A stretch of DNA of 64,000 bases from Luteolibacter sp. Y139 (GTDB taxonomy: Bacteria; Verrucomicrobiota; Verrucomicrobiia; Verrucomicrobiales; Akkermansiaceae): assembly GCF_038066715.1 (NCBI RefSeq), contig NZ_JBBUKT010000004.1, positions 558,001 to 622,000 of the forward strand, given 5' to 3'. Under the pieces are notes generated by a model. The model was not told the DNA's origin, ran no database searches, and saw nothing but the letters and a program-made list of their open reading frames with translations. The translations under genes and the position numbers were made by a program. Positions 1-9,370 of the stretch are shown here, piece after piece. Numbering within the stretch: position 1 is the first letter of the stretch; every line of letters starts with the position of its first letter.

Positions 1-3000
1 CTGGTGCCGCTGGAGGGATTCAGGCCGAGGCGATACTCGGCGAGGTTCGAGGTGCCGTCGCCGTCTTTATCGCCGTTTGCGGTTTGGGTGAGGTTGCCGA
101 AGTTGGCTTGTTCCCATGAATCCGGCAGGCCGTCTTCGTCGGTGTCATCGATGACGAGGGTGACTTGTCCGGCGGTGGTGGTGGAGAGGTGGGCGGTGGT
201 CCCGACTGGGATGCCTGCTAGAGTGGCGCTGCCGCTGAGGGTACCGCCGTAGGTGAAGAGAGGATAGCGGCCGAAGGCGGTGCCGGGAGCGAGCGCGACC
301 TGGACGGTGCCGCCGAGGGTGAGGTCGCCGGTGATGGCGATGAGGTCGGAGGAAGCACCGCTGCGAAGGCGGGTGAGCGAGGTGCTGCCGAGGAAGGCAC
401 TGCCTTGAACTGTTAGAATGCCAGGCGTGCCGGTGAGATAGCCGCGGCCGTCGAAGGTGCCATCGTGGACGAAGTCGGAGGCGAGGGTGCCGTAGCCGGA
501 ACAGGATGCGCCGCTGGCGATCTTCGTCGCGTCAGTGGCGAGGCTGCCGCCTTCGATCTTCAGGGTGGCTCCGGGCATGACCTGTGCGGCGGTGGCGCTG
601 CTGAAAGGGCCGGTGAGCCTGAGGGTGCCCTGTTCGACGGTGGTGCCGCCATTCCATGCGCCGCTGCCGCTGAGGGTCCAGGTGCCGGTGCCGGTTTTGA
701 CGTAGGTGGTGGCGGTGCCGGTGTTTTGCTCGGAGATGGTGCCGGCGAAGGTGGTGTCGGTGTTCTTCCCGCCGATACGGTAGGTCAGGGCGCGGCCGCC
801 GGTGGCTCCGCCCTGGAGCGTGGAAAGGGCCGTGCCGGAAAGAGCGCCGATGGGGATAGTGGTGCCGGCGCCTTGCGCGAGCGTGCCGATGTAGTAGGCG
901 TAAACCCTATCGGTGAGCGCGACGCTGGCCTGGGGGAAGCCGGGGAAATTGTAGTTGGTCCCCATGCGGAGGTCGCCGCCGCTGGCGTCGGTGAGCACAT
1001 TGATGGTGCCGGTGAAGGCGGACCAATCGCAGAGCATGGTGGTGCGCACCCAGGGGACGTAGTAGTTCAAGGTGCCTGCGCCGGAGAGAAAGCCGTAGAG
1101 GTCGACGCGCGAGTCGGCATTGAGCCGCGCGGTGGCTCCGGCGGGGACGTTGAAGATCGCGCCGAAAACGCTGTAAGTACTGTCATTGTCGTACATCGAG
1201 AGCACGCCGCCATTGAGGGTCACGGTGCCGCTGCCCACTCCGTTGTTGTTCGCGACGTCATTGGCCAGTGCCACTTCGCCGGCATTGAGGATGAGGCCGC
1301 CGGTGTGGGTGTTCGCGCCGGTATTGGAGAGGGTGAGGGTGCCGCTGCCATTCTTGATGAGGGCGGCATTGCCACCCAGCGATCCGGTGCCGGTGAGATT
1401 GTAGCCGGCGGTGGTGGTGATGGTGGCGGTGCGGGGCGAGACGGTGCCGGAGAGCGTGACGGTGCGGGTGGTGGCGGAGTCGTCCAATACCACGTCGTCG
1501 TTGTTGAAGAACGTGTCGGGCGAGGCTCCGGTCCAATTGCCCGGGGTGACGGTATCCCAGGTGCCATTGGCGGCGCCGGTCCAGGTGAGGACGGCGGGAT
1601 TGCCGGTGACGGTGAGCCAGACCTTGGAGGGATTCGATCCCGCTGCGCTGCGGCCGAGGGCGAAGGTCTGGCGGGAGTTGGTTGGCAGATCGTGGGTAAG
1701 GGTGACGCCTGTGACGGTGCTATTGGTCGCGCCGGTGATGAGATCGTAGGTGCCGGCCTGGAGAGGGCCCTGGCGGAGCTTGAACCAGAAGTTCAGGGCG
1801 CCGGTCATGGCGAGGGTGCCATTCATGGCGATGCGGTCATTCGCGCCGGCGGGTGTGTTCGCCATGTCGTAAATGAGCGTGTTGTTGCCACTGAGGGTGA
1901 GGCCGCCATTCGCCGTGAAAGTCGCTCCGGTCGGCCCGGAGCCGGGAGAGATGCTCGCGTCAGCGCTCGCGATGATGGGGCCGGCCACGCTGCCGCTGCC
2001 GCCGAGCGCGGTCTTGCTGGCTACGGTGACCGTCGTATTTCCGAGGCTGCCATCGATGAGCAGGGTGCCGGAGCTGACGGTGGTGGCACCGGTGGCGGTG
2101 CTGGCGCCGGTGAGGGTGAGGGTGCCGCTGCCGAGCTTGGTGAAGAGGGCGGGGCCGGTGCGATTCTGGATGGAACCGCCGAAGGTGGCGTCCGTATTCA
2201 ATGCGCCGACCTTCCAATGGACGCTGCGATCCGCCGCGCCATTCGCGCCGCCGAGGATGACGCCCGCGCCGGTGCCGCTGGTGGAGAGTTCGCCGATCTG
2301 GATGGTCTGCGTCTTGTCGCCGCTGCTGGGTGGATTCGGCAGGTAGTAGGCGTTGATGTTATTCGGCAGGCGGAGGCGGGCGGCGCCGTAGTTGGTGATG
2401 TTGCCGGTGCCGCCGCTGTTGATGCGGAACTCACCGCCATCGGCATCCGTGAGGACATTCAGGGTGCCGGTGAAGGAGGCGGGATTGCCGCCCCAGTCGG
2501 TGCGGATGTAGGGGATGAAAAGATTCAGCGTGCCTGCGCCGGAGAGCGCACCGGAGAAGCCGCAGCGGGCACCGGCATTCACGGCGACCTCGCCATTCAC
2601 GATGAGGGGATTTGGCAGGGTGCCGGTGAAGCTGCCGCCGGGGCCGGTATTGTAGAGATTCAGCGTGCCGCTGTTCATCGTGAGCGGACCGGTGCCGAGG
2701 CCCGATGCGTTCGCGGTTTCATTGCCGAGCGAGAGGGTGCCCGCGTCGAGGATGGCATTCGAGAAGGAGTTCGCGGCGGTATTGGAAATCGTCAGCGTGC
2801 CGGTGCCGCGCTTGGTGAGTGCACCGGTGCTGGTGATGGCTCCGGTGCCGGCGATGGTGTAGTTGCCGGTGGCATCGAAATCGACGGTGCCGGGCGCGAC
2901 GGATTCGGTTAGATTGAGCGACGGTGTTTTCGAGCCGCTGTCATCGAAGGCGACGCGGTCGCCGAATTGGAAGGCGGTGGGGTTGCCATTGCGAAGCCAG

Positions 3001-4751
3001 TTGTTGGTGGCGCTGTCCCATGCGTTCGAGGCGAGGCCGCCTTGCCATTCGAGGTCGCGTGGGAGGCCTGCATTGGTCACGAGCAGGGCGAAGGTCTGCG
3101 TCCACGGCAGGCCGGAGGCATCGGTGACGGTGAAGTCGAAGCGGGCGCGGCCGACGAAGTTGACGGTGGGGGTGAAGGTGACGAGGGAGTTGCCGGGACC
3201 GCTTTGGACGATGGTGCCGCTGGCAATGTTAGAGACGGTGAAGACGGGCGAGGCGGAGAAGCCGGAGGTGAAGCGCTTCAGGTCGACCTGCACGCTGGTG
3301 GGCTCGCTGGCGGTGTTCTTCGCCACGGTGCCGTGGGGAATGGCGAGGAAGTGCAGGTATTCCTCCAGACGGGTGTAGCCGGCTGCGGTGCCGGCGGGCA
3401 TGAAGGTGGTGCCGGTGAGGACGCCGCCGCTATTCGGCAGGCCGGTATTGTGATCCTGCACGGCGGGAGCCCAGCCGAGGGCGGACTCGTAGTAGTCCGG
3501 CATGCCATCGAGGTCGGTATCGACGGGGGCGATGGTGGAGGCGAGGACTCCGAAGCCGGCATTGCTGGCGCCGGTGTCGCTTTCCTTGTGAACGTGGAAA
3601 GGGGTCTGGGTGGTGAGCTTGCCGATGAGGATGGTGTCTACCTCGTCGCGGATGGATCCGGGGTAGTTCGCATCGAGGCGGAGGGCACCGGCATTCGAGA
3701 CGATCTTCTTGTAGGCGAGCAGCGGTGCGTCCGTGGAGACGCCGGCGGTCGATCCCGCGATGGCGGTACTAGATTGATAGTAGCCGAGGGCACCGGGCGT
3801 GAGGCCGGTGGTGCCGGGGGCGTAGGAGGTGCCCTCGACGATGCCGTAGCCCTTGTCGGTGCCATTGAGGAGGCCATCGCCATCGGTATCGGAGAGATTG
3901 CCGCCAAGGAAAACGGTGAAGTTCGGCTTGCCGTTGTCGCCGACGGTGCCTTTCACGAGCGCCTTCGAATGGGTATTGCCGGGCGGGCCGATGAAGTAGT
4001 TGTTGATGACGTTCGACTTCCAGTTCTGGTTCGACTGCGAGTCGCCCATGATGAAGCCGATGTCCCAATCGTAGGTGACATTGTTCACCCACTCGAGCAG
4101 GCCGCCGGGGCGGGCCTTGGGATTGCGGGTGTGATTGTGGGCCCAGAGATTGTGGTGGGAGGTGGCGTGGTTCTGATCCCAGAGGCCGCCGCAGGAGTGG
4201 CTCTCAAGGCCCCAGGCATTCAGCGAATACTGGAGGGTGAGATTCTCTGGCGGGCTGCCGAAGCTGGACATGTTTTCGTCCGTGCTGAACTGCATGGAGA
4301 CGTGATCGAGGACGGCATTCAGGCAGCCGCTGTCGAGGTCGATGCAATCGCCGCCGGAACCGTAGTAGCCATGGCGGAAACGGACGTGGCGGACGATGAT
4401 GTCGTCGCCGGAGATGCGGAAGAAGTTGTTGTAGAAGCCGATGCCGTCACCCGGTGCGGTTTGGCCGGCGATGGTGACCTTTGACGAGGTGAGGCGGGTG
4501 CCATCGGAGCCGCTAGGCAGGCGGATGTAGCCGCTGACATCGAAGACGATGGTGCGGCCGGCGGCGGGCACGGTGCCGATGGCTTCAGCGAAGGAGCCTG
4601 CACCGGAGGCATTGAGGTTGGTGACGTGGTAGACGTCGCCGCCGCGGCCGCCGTTGGCATTCGCGCCGTAGCCTTCGGCACCGGGGAAGGCGGGGATGGC
4701 TGCCGCGGGAAGGATCCCTGCGGCGAGGAAAGACAAGCTGGGTTTGAACAT
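1..4751 (-). CDS. Secreted pectate-lyase-like protein with autotransporter-associated beta-strand repeats (3' end beyond window)
   Basis: The reading frame is open from an ATG at 4749-4751 to the window edge, about 1583 codons. Residues 1-20 form a signal peptide. Mature FPGAEGYGA (22-30) followed by GGRGG is the hallmark start of PL1-type pectate lyases of Bacteroidota and Verrucomicrobiota. Further family motifs follow: TIVFDVSGYIRL, VTIAGQTAPGDGI, DHVSMQFSTDE and HHNLWAHNHTRNP. After about residue 430 come a beta-sandwich-like segment and two related modules of about 300 residues, each with PATR motifs such as KNGSGTLTL, and finally Asp-rich calcium-type turns (DTDEDGLPDSWE). The probable role is extracellular or surface pectin cleavage. 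It starts 22 bp after the acetylesterase gene stops, so the two are very likely cotranscribed. The C-terminal sorting signal lies outside the window. Substrate is inferred from family only. Confidence 0.85.
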   Translation of the reverse strand, partial: MFKPSLSFLAAGILPAAAIPAFPGAEGYGANANGGRGGDVYHVTNLNASGAGSFAEAIGTVPAAGRTIVFDVSGYIRLPSGSDGTRLTSSKVTIAGQTAPGDGIGFYNNFFRISGDDIIVRHVRFRHGYYGSGGDCIDLDSGCLNAVLDHVSMQFSTDENMSSFGSPPENLTLQYSLNAWGLESHSCGGLWDQNHATSHHNLWAHNHTRNPKARPGGLLEWVNNVTYDWDIGFIMGDSQSNQNWKSNVINNYFIGPPGNTHSKALVKGTVGDNGKPNFTVFLGGNLSDTDGDGLLNGTDKGYGIVEGTSYAPGTTGLTPGALGYYQSSTAIAGSTAGVSTDAPLLAYKKIVSNAGALRLDANYPGSIRDEVDTILIGKLTTQTPFHVHKESDTGASNAGFGVLASTIAPVDTDLDGMPDYYESALGWAPAVQDHNTGLPNSGGVLTGTTFMPAGTAAGYTRLEEYLHFLAIPHGTVAKNTASEPTSVQVDLKRFTSGFSASPVFTVSNIASGTIVQSGPGNSLVTFTPTVNFVGRARFDFTVTDASGLPWTQTFALLVTNAGLPRDLEWQGGLASNAWDSATNNWLRNGNPTAFQFGDRVAFDDSGSKTPSLNLTESVAPGTVDFDATGNYTIAGTGAITSTGALTKRGTGTLTISNTAANSFSNAILDAGTLSLGNETANASGLGTGPLTMNSGTLNLYNTGPGGSFTGTLPNPLIVNGEVAVNAGARCGFSGALSGAGTLNLFIPYIRTDWGGNPASFTGTLNVLTDADGGEFRINSGGTGNITNYGAARLRLPNNINAYYLPNPPSSGDKTQTIQIGELSTSGTGAGVILGGANGAADRSVHWKVGALNTDATFGGSIQNRTGPALFTKLGSGTLTLTGASTATGATTVSSGTLLIDGSLGNTTVTVASKTALGGSGSVAGPIIASADASISPGSGPTGATFTANGGLTLSGNNTLIYDMANTPAGANDRIAMNGTLAMTGALNFWFKLRQGPLQAGTYDLITGATNSTVTGVTLTHDLPTNSRQTFALGRSAAGSNPSKVWLTVTGNPAVLTWTGAANGTWDTVTPGNWTGASPDTFFNNDDVVLDDSATTRTVTLSGTVSPRTATITTTAGYNLTGTGSLGGNAALIKNGSGTLTLSNTGANTHTGGLILNAGEVALANDVANNNGVGSGTVTLNGGVLSMYDNDSTYSVFGAIFNVPAGATARLNADSRVDLYGFLSGAGTLNYYVPWVRTTMLCDWSAFTGTINVLTDASGGDLRMGTNYNFPGFPQASVALTDRVYAYYIGTLAQGAGTTIPIGALSGTALSTLQGGATGGRALTYRIGGKNTDTTFAGTISEQNTGTATTYVKTGTGTWTLSGSGAWNGGTTVEQGTLRLTGPFSSATAAQVMPGATLKIEGGSLATDATKIASGASCSGYGTLASDFVHDGTFDGRGYLTGTPGILTVQGSAFLGSTSLTRLRSGASSDLIAITGDLTLGGTVQVALAPGTAFGRYPLFTYGGTLSGSATLAGIPVGTTAHLSTTTAGQVTLVIDDTDEDGLPDSWEQANFGNLTQTANGDKDGDGTSNLAEYRLGLNPSSGT

Positions 4752-4773
4752 GGACGCTTGGGGCTGCCCTTGA

Positions 4774-6990
4774 TCAGGGATCGGTGCGGAAAGGCGCGGC
4801 GGGGAGCCCGGCGGAGTTGAAGAGATTGGCGCCGGCGGGGTTGTCGGCCCAGGCGTAGCGGACGTAGGCGGGGCGGGGGATGGTGGGGCTGGAGACGATG
4901 ACCTTGTCCTCGTCATCGATCTCGGCATCGGCCCAGACGAACTTGCGGTCGTCGCCGGCGATGGCGAATTGCTTGAGGGCGCCGTCCTTGGCGACGAGGC
5001 CGGTGCCGACGTGGTCGAAGTGGAGGACGACGCGGCCGTCTTCGATCTCGGACATCTTGAAGACGGGGCCGCAGGGGATGACGTCCTTCTTGCAGTAGGT
5101 ATCGTGCAACGCGAGGCGGGCGAGGCGTGCGCCGACGTCCTGCTTATTGCGCGGGTGGACGTCCTTTTCATCGCCGATGTCGATGGTGACGGCCATGCCG
5201 GTGTGGGGCAGGGTGAGCGAGGTGGCCTGGGCCTCGCGCATGGAGGCGAGGCTGCTGGAGGCGGGGTCGGGGCCCGGGGCTTTGTTCGCGGCGAGCTGGA
5301 CGAAGAGGAAGGGGAAATCGCCGCGGTTCCAGCGGGCGCGCCAGTCCTCGATGAGGGTGCGTTGGAGGGCGGGGTAGAGCTGGCGGACGTTCACGTTCGA
5401 CTCGCCTTGATACCAGATGGCGCCGCGGATGCCGTAGGGGACGAGCGGGGCGATCATGCCATTGTAGAGCACGGCGGGATTGTGCTGGTCGCGGATGGGA
5501 TCGGGATGGCCGGGGCCTTTTTTCTTTTTGTCGGAGGCTGCCCACTTGGTCATCGCATTGCCGTAGTCTTCGAAGAGTTTCGCATTGTCGCGGTAGGCGA
5601 TGAACTTCTTCCAGAAGGTTTCCTGAAGTGGCTTGAGGGTGGAATCGGCGACGAGCTTGTCCTTGCTGATCCAGGCTTCGGCGGTGCTGGCGCCGTAGGA
5701 GGTGGTGACGAGGCCGATGGGAATATTGAGTTCCTTCTGGAGCTCGCGGGCGAAGAAGTAGGCGACGGCGGAGAAGTCGCCGGCGGTCTCGGGAGTGCAG
5801 GGTTTCCATGCGCCTTCCACGTCCGGCTGCGGGTCTTCGCGCGGGGTGAACTCGGCCTTGAACTCGCGGATCTGCGGGTGGTTCGCCTGGGCGACTTCCT
5901 GTTCCCAATTGGTGGTGCCGGCGAAGTAGCGCTTGGCGGTCTTGGCGACGCTGAAGTCCATGTTCGACTGGCCGGAGCAGAGCCAGACCTCGCCGACGAG
6001 GACATCGGAGAACGTACGAGAGGCATCGGAGGTTTTCACCTCGATGGTGAATGGGCCGCCTGCGGGCAGGGCGGGAAGATCGAGGCGGAATTTGCCATCG
6101 GCAGAGGCGGTGGTGGTGGCGGTCTTTCCAGCGATGGTGGCGGTGACGGGTGAGCCGGCTCGGGTGGTGCCCCAGAGTGGATTCGCGGTGTCGCGCTGGA
6201 GGACCATGTGGTCGCTGAAGACGTGAGGGAGCCAGAGATCGGCGGGGAGGAGGTAGTTCGCGAGGTCGGTCTTGCGGAGTGCTTCGGTCAGGACGGTGGC
6301 GTTGAGTTCGGCGCCTTCGGGATTCGGGTGGGTGTGGTCGCCATTCGCGAAGATGGCGGTGGTCTTTTCCTCGCCGAGGGTGTCGTAGCGGTCGGCGAGG
6401 AGGTTATTGAAGTCGATGAAGGGAGCGCCGGCTTGGTCGGCGACTTGCTTGGCCCAGAGGCCGTAGTCACTGGTGCTGCGACCGACGCGGCCGTCTTTCC
6501 AGATGTTCCGCGGGATGAGGGAGAGGACGATGGGCGTGGCGCCCTTTGACTTGGTGTCGGTGACGAATTTGCGGAGATACCAGCCGTAGGTGTGGACGGT
6601 TTCGGGCTGTTGGTCGGTCTTGCGGACGATGTCCTCGGTTTCCTCGCCGGTGCCCTTGATGGAGGCGCGGCAGCGTTCGTCATTGAGCGGGCCGCCGTCA
6701 TTGTGGCCGAACTGCATGACGACGTAGTCGCCGGCCTTGAGGTTCGCCATGACGGCATCCCAACGGCCCTCGGTGACGAAGGTGCGGCTGCTGCGGCCGC
6801 CGATGGCGCGGTTGATGACGTCGATCTTGGCGGGGTCGAAATGAGCCACGAGGGGATCGCCCCAGCCGCGCTGGCCTGCGGTCTGATTCCGCACGGTGGA
6901 GTCGCCGATGATGTAGAGGGTGGGTTTCGCCCAGGCGCTGGCGGCCATGCCGAGGCAGGCCGTGAGGAGCAGGCGGAGTGGGATTCGCAT
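4774..6990 (-). CDS. Bifunctional carbohydrate acetylesterase: rhamnogalacturonan acetylesterase (CE12-like) fused to sialate O-acetylesterase-like domain
   Basis: 738 aa with signal peptide (1-21). Residues 22-255 are an SGNH hydrolase of the rhamnogalacturonan-acetylesterase type: block I GDS with Ser31, GGRSSR around 64-69, QFGHNDGG with Asn97, and DHTH with Asp218/His221. Residues 256-735 are a sialate O-acetylesterase (SASA) type esterase with LCSGQSNM (Ser342), WYQGESN and a late DxxDVHPRNK segment supplying Asp/His. Both predicted active sites look intact. The likely role is removal of acetyl groups from pectin side or main chains so that the downstream lyase can act; this is inference from domain types and the 22-bp spacing to the pectate-lyase-like gene. 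Each half is usually a separate protein, so the order of action may be enforced by fusion. Confidence 0.88.
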   Translation of the reverse strand: MRIPLRLLLTACLGMAASAWAKPTLYIIGDSTVRNQTAGQRGWGDPLVAHFDPAKIDVINRAIGGRSSRTFVTEGRWDAVMANLKAGDYVVMQFGHNDGGPLNDERCRASIKGTGEETEDIVRKTDQQPETVHTYGWYLRKFVTDTKSKGATPIVLSLIPRNIWKDGRVGRSTSDYGLWAKQVADQAGAPFIDFNNLLADRYDTLGEEKTTAIFANGDHTHPNPEGAELNATVLTEALRKTDLANYLLPADLWLPHVFSDHMVLQRDTANPLWGTTRAGSPVTATIAGKTATTTASADGKFRLDLPALPAGGPFTIEVKTSDASRTFSDVLVGEVWLCSGQSNMDFSVAKTAKRYFAGTTNWEQEVAQANHPQIREFKAEFTPREDPQPDVEGAWKPCTPETAGDFSAVAYFFARELQKELNIPIGLVTTSYGASTAEAWISKDKLVADSTLKPLQETFWKKFIAYRDNAKLFEDYGNAMTKWAASDKKKKGPGHPDPIRDQHNPAVLYNGMIAPLVPYGIRGAIWYQGESNVNVRQLYPALQRTLIEDWRARWNRGDFPFLFVQLAANKAPGPDPASSSLASMREAQATSLTLPHTGMAVTIDIGDEKDVHPRNKQDVGARLARLALHDTYCKKDVIPCGPVFKMSEIEDGRVVLHFDHVGTGLVAKDGALKQFAIAGDDRKFVWADAEIDDEDKVIVSSPTIPRPAYVRYAWADNPAGANLFNSAGLPAAPFRTDP

Positions 6991-7049
6991 GAAACGCAGA
7001 ATGGAGGTGGATCGGCGGGTTGTCGCGTTACCCCAATGGGTGAGGGAAT

Positions 7050-7079
7050 GGCGGTAGCGTCATCGGGAATCCTACCGCC
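7050..7079. promoter_or_regulatory. Inverted repeat upstream of the pectin operon
   Basis: Perfect 8-bp arms GGCGGTAG (7050-7057) and CTACCGCC (7072-7079) with a 14-nt spacer, 60-89 bp before the ATG of the acetylesterase gene. It could be an operator or a leader hairpin. No promoter boxes are convincing nearby. Confidence 0.35.
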
Positions 7080-7153
7080 GAGGGAGTGGGATAGGAAGCT
7101 GGTCGTGAAGGCGCCGGTCGGCGAGGCGCGGTAGGACTGCCAAGGGCGGGTGG

Positions 7154-7195
7154 ACTCCAATAATCCAATAAGTATAGGAGTGGAATTATTGGAGT
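7154..7195. repeat. Loop-conserved hairpin, copy A
   Basis: Arms ACTCCAATAATCC (7154-7166) and GGAATTATTGGAGT (7182-7195) pair with a one-base bulge. The 15-nt loop contains AAGTATAGGAGT. It lies in the gene-free stretch 6991-7546, which holds this element, copies B and D, the inverted repeat at 7050 and a short dispersed motif at 7347. I see no gene there. Confidence 0.7.
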
Positions 7196-7270
7196 GGTTT
7201 CTGAAGCCGGTAATGGGTGGCTGGGTGGGCCGTGGATGCCGAATGCTGAAGGTGATTGGCCACGGTGAGG

Positions 7271-7312
7271 TCCAGTATTCCAGAATGGATAGGATACTGG
7301 ACTTACTGGACT
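7271..7312. repeat. Loop-conserved hairpin, copy B
   Basis: Arms TCCAGTATTCC (7271-7281) and GGATACTGGA (7292-7301) pair with one bulged T. The loop is AGAATGGATA, giving the core AATGGATAGGAT. A third half-repeat, CTTACTGGACT, follows directly, as in copy C. Confidence 0.7.
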
Positions 7313-7346
7313 GGTGCCGGGGTTTGGTTTGGGAGGGGAGATTCTT

Positions 7347-7380
7347 CACCACGGATTACGCGGATGGCGCGGATGAAAAG
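7347..7380. repeat. Short dispersed intergenic motif, copy 1
   Basis: CCACGGATTACGCGGATGG followed by CGCGGATGA recurs almost unchanged at 20669-20700. Both copies are intergenic. It is probably a low-complexity repeat family with no coding role. Confidence 0.55.
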
Positions 7381-7433
7381 GCAGGATGGGCCGTGAATTC
7401 CATCTGGATGGAGGGATGACCTGGAGGCGATGG

Positions 7434-7476
7434 ATTCCTCCTTTCCCGTGTGTATAGGAAACGGGAAAGGAGGAAT
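7434..7476. repeat. Loop-conserved hairpin, copy D (perfect 16-bp stem)
   Basis: Arms ATTCCTCCTTTCCCGT (7434-7449) and its exact reverse complement (7461-7476) flank the 11-nt loop GTGTATAGGAA. The stem sequence is unrelated to the other copies, while the loop keeps GTATAGGA. Confidence 0.75.
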
Positions 7477-7561
7477 TGGATTTGAGGTCGTGATGGACTT
7501 GCTGGCTCGTGGTTGAAACATGGCGTGACGTAATGCTTCGAGGCCGGTGAAATCGGGAAAA

Positions 7562-8077
7562 ATGACGTTGTTTCAAATCATCACTGCGGTCCGTGCGGGA
7601 GAAGGCTCCGAAAGCCAGTGGCTGCTGATCGTGGGAGATGCGAAGAATCTCTCTGGCGAGACGGAATGCGAATTGGCCAAGATGGATTTCGACGAGGATC
7701 TCGACGAAGAGGTCTATCCGCCCGGATTCAAAGAACGTGGCCTTTATTCGACCGTCGATTACCAAACGCTGCAGGATTGTATCCAATGGGCGGACCGATT
7801 GGCAGGTTGCCCCGATGAGGCTGCGGCTTGTGAGGTGATCCGCTACTACATCCGGTTCGATGCGTGGCCGGACCGGCTCGGTGCTCCGGATCCGCCGCCA
7901 TGGGAGGAGACTCAAGCTCGGCTGGACCGGGAGTTCTACGACTCCCTGGGGCAGGAACGTCCGGGGACCCAATGCCGCCGCGAGGGATGCAGCGGGGGAG
8001 CGGTGGTGTTCAGCGCGTTCTGCCGTGTTCACCAGTTTGAGAACGTGAAGAAGCGGCCTTGTCCGTTTGCGGATTGA
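7562..8077 (+). CDS. Hypothetical acidic protein with C-terminal Cys/His cluster
   Basis: 171 aa from the ATG at 7562; an in-frame GTG at 7547 would add five residues. The first 100 residues are a soluble acidic alpha/beta-like domain resembling small DUF7716-type proteins of unknown function (weak recollection). The C-terminus has QCRREGCSGG, then CRVH and CPF, a spacing that could bind zinc. It has no signal peptide and no membrane segment. It stands alone, on the opposite strand to the carbohydrate genes, between loop-conserved hairpins D and C. Codon usage is like the neighbours, so I regard it as a real gene, but I cannot assign a function. Confidence 0.65.
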   Translation: MTLFQIITAVRAGEGSESQWLLIVGDAKNLSGETECELAKMDFDEDLDEEVYPPGFKERGLYSTVDYQTLQDCIQWADRLAGCPDEAAACEVIRYYIRFDAWPDRLGAPDPPPWEETQARLDREFYDSLGQERPGTQCRREGCSGGAVVFSAFCRVHQFENVKKRPCPFAD

Positions 8078-8096
8078 TTGGGAGCGGCCGAGCCGG

Positions 8097-8140
8097 ACTC
8101 CGCTATTCCGGTATGTATAGGATAGCGGAGTTACCGGAGT
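8097..8140. repeat. Loop-conserved hairpin, copy C
   Basis: Arms ACTCCGCTATTCC (8097-8109) and GGATAGCGGAGT (8120-8131) pair with the same single bulged T as copy B. The loop is GGTATGTATA. A trailing TACCGGAGT (8132-8140) can pair with TCCGGTA at the loop edge, an alternative fold. It lies 20 bp after the hypothetical gene. Confidence 0.72.
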
Positions 8141-8253
8141 TGTGTCTGAGATCGTTCGGAGCGGCACGGGATTGAGCTACTTTCCGGAATCGCGACGGGT
8201 GAGGGAAGTGCTGCGACTGGCCCCCCGTTGATCGAAGCTGCACCTCGCGTTGA

Positions 8254-9294
8254 TCAGCGTTTGCCGGCGGTGATCTCCACTTGGACTTGGCCTTGGGGGG
8301 TGATGGTGACGGGGTCGATGGCGAGGAGGCCGCGGTCGTGGTCGCGGTTTTCGATGCGGTAGGAGACCCATTTACTGTTAGAGGGGCCGTCGAAGATGGC
8401 GATGTGGCCGGCTTCGAAGACCTTGCCGCGGTCGTCGCGTTGCCAGGGGCCGTCGGGGGTGTCGGCGGAGGCGACGCCGGTCCAGTAGCTGGTGTCCTTT
8501 CCGTTCCGGAAGAACTCGGCGTAGAAGAGGTGATAGCGGCCGCCGATGTGCTCGACCCAGGGGCCTTCGAGGTATTCGGGGGCGGAGTCGAGCTTGGTGC
8601 CGGCGGGGTCGCAGGTGACGATTTTCTTCTCGGGGCCGAGCCAGCTGATGCCTTCGCCGCGGGTGAGGCCGGTGAGGTCGATGGGGCGGATGAAGAGATC
8701 GTGCTTTGGCATGACGGCGTAGGTCTTGCCGGTGGTGTCGGCGAAGAGGGTGGTATCGCAGGCGCCGTCGGGGATGAGGGAGATGTGCTGATAGGGGCCG
8801 CCGATGTGATCGGCGACGCCGACGAAGGCCCGGCCGGCGCTGGCGAATTCCTGGTGGGGATTGATCTCCTTCTTGGTCCAGTTGTCGGCGGTGAAGATGA
8901 GGTAGAACTTGCCATTCAGCTTGTGGATCTCGGGGGCCCAGAAGCGGTGCTTGTAGGGGCAGTCGTCGGGGAGATCGGCGGAGCGGACGAGCCAGGATTG
9001 GAATTTCCAGTCCTTGAGATCGGTGGAGCGGTAGAGGGCGATGCCGGGCGAGGAGCCGTTGTCGGGGAGGTTCATGCGGTCGGGTTCGCGATTGGCGAAG
9101 GGCCACATGGTGTGGATGAGATACCAGGCATCGCCCTCGCGGATGATGCAGGGGTCACGGACTTCGCGGTGCTCGGCTCCCTGCGATTGGTAGGTGTAGG
9201 GGATGGGGTTGGTGCCGGTGAAGGGTGGCTCGGCAGCGTGGGTGAGCGATGGGATGAAGGAGAGGAGAAGAAGGATCCGTGGGCGAAGCGTCAT
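8254..9294 (-). CDS. Secreted glycoside hydrolase family 43 enzyme (arabinosidase/xylosidase type)
   Basis: 346 aa starting at the ATG at 9292-9294, chosen because a clear signal peptide (MTLRPRILLLLSFIPSLTHA) begins there; the open frame upstream is Pro/Ser-rich readthrough. Five-bladed propeller motifs of GH43 are visible: RDPCIIREGDAWYLIHT (general base Asp region), FWAPEIHKLNGKFYLIFT, and GPWVEHIGGRYHLFYAEFF with the likely acid Glu. GH43 enzymes remove arabinose or xylose from arabinan, pectin side chains or xylan. The exact substrate cannot be told from sequence. It sits between the pectin operon and a TonB-dependent receptor, 76 bp downstream of the receptor stop, and may share its transcript. 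Confidence 0.85.
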   Translation of the reverse strand: MTLRPRILLLLSFIPSLTHAAEPPFTGTNPIPYTYQSQGAEHREVRDPCIIREGDAWYLIHTMWPFANREPDRMNLPDNGSSPGIALYRSTDLKDWKFQSWLVRSADLPDDCPYKHRFWAPEIHKLNGKFYLIFTADNWTKKEINPHQEFASAGRAFVGVADHIGGPYQHISLIPDGACDTTLFADTTGKTYAVMPKHDLFIRPIDLTGLTRGEGISWLGPEKKIVTCDPAGTKLDSAPEYLEGPWVEHIGGRYHLFYAEFFRNGKDTSYWTGVASADTPDGPWQRDDRGKVFEAGHIAIFDGPSNSKWVSYRIENRDHDRGLLAIDPVTITPQGQVQVEITAGKR

Positions 9295-9370
9295 CGAAGA
9301 AAGGAATGACGGAGGATACGCTCGGGAGGCTGGGGTTTGTCGGGTGTTTCGTTGGCTGGTGGAGTGAGCG

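Noticed and set aside
465..2912. Long plus-strand open frame of about 815 codons
   Set aside because: It is rich in Ala/Gly/Glu and antisense to the pectate-lyase-like protein, whose minus-strand frame has clear domains. High-GC mirror frame.
7562..8077. Toxin-antitoxin assignment for the hypothetical gene
   Set aside because: No partner gene and no recognisable toxin motif.
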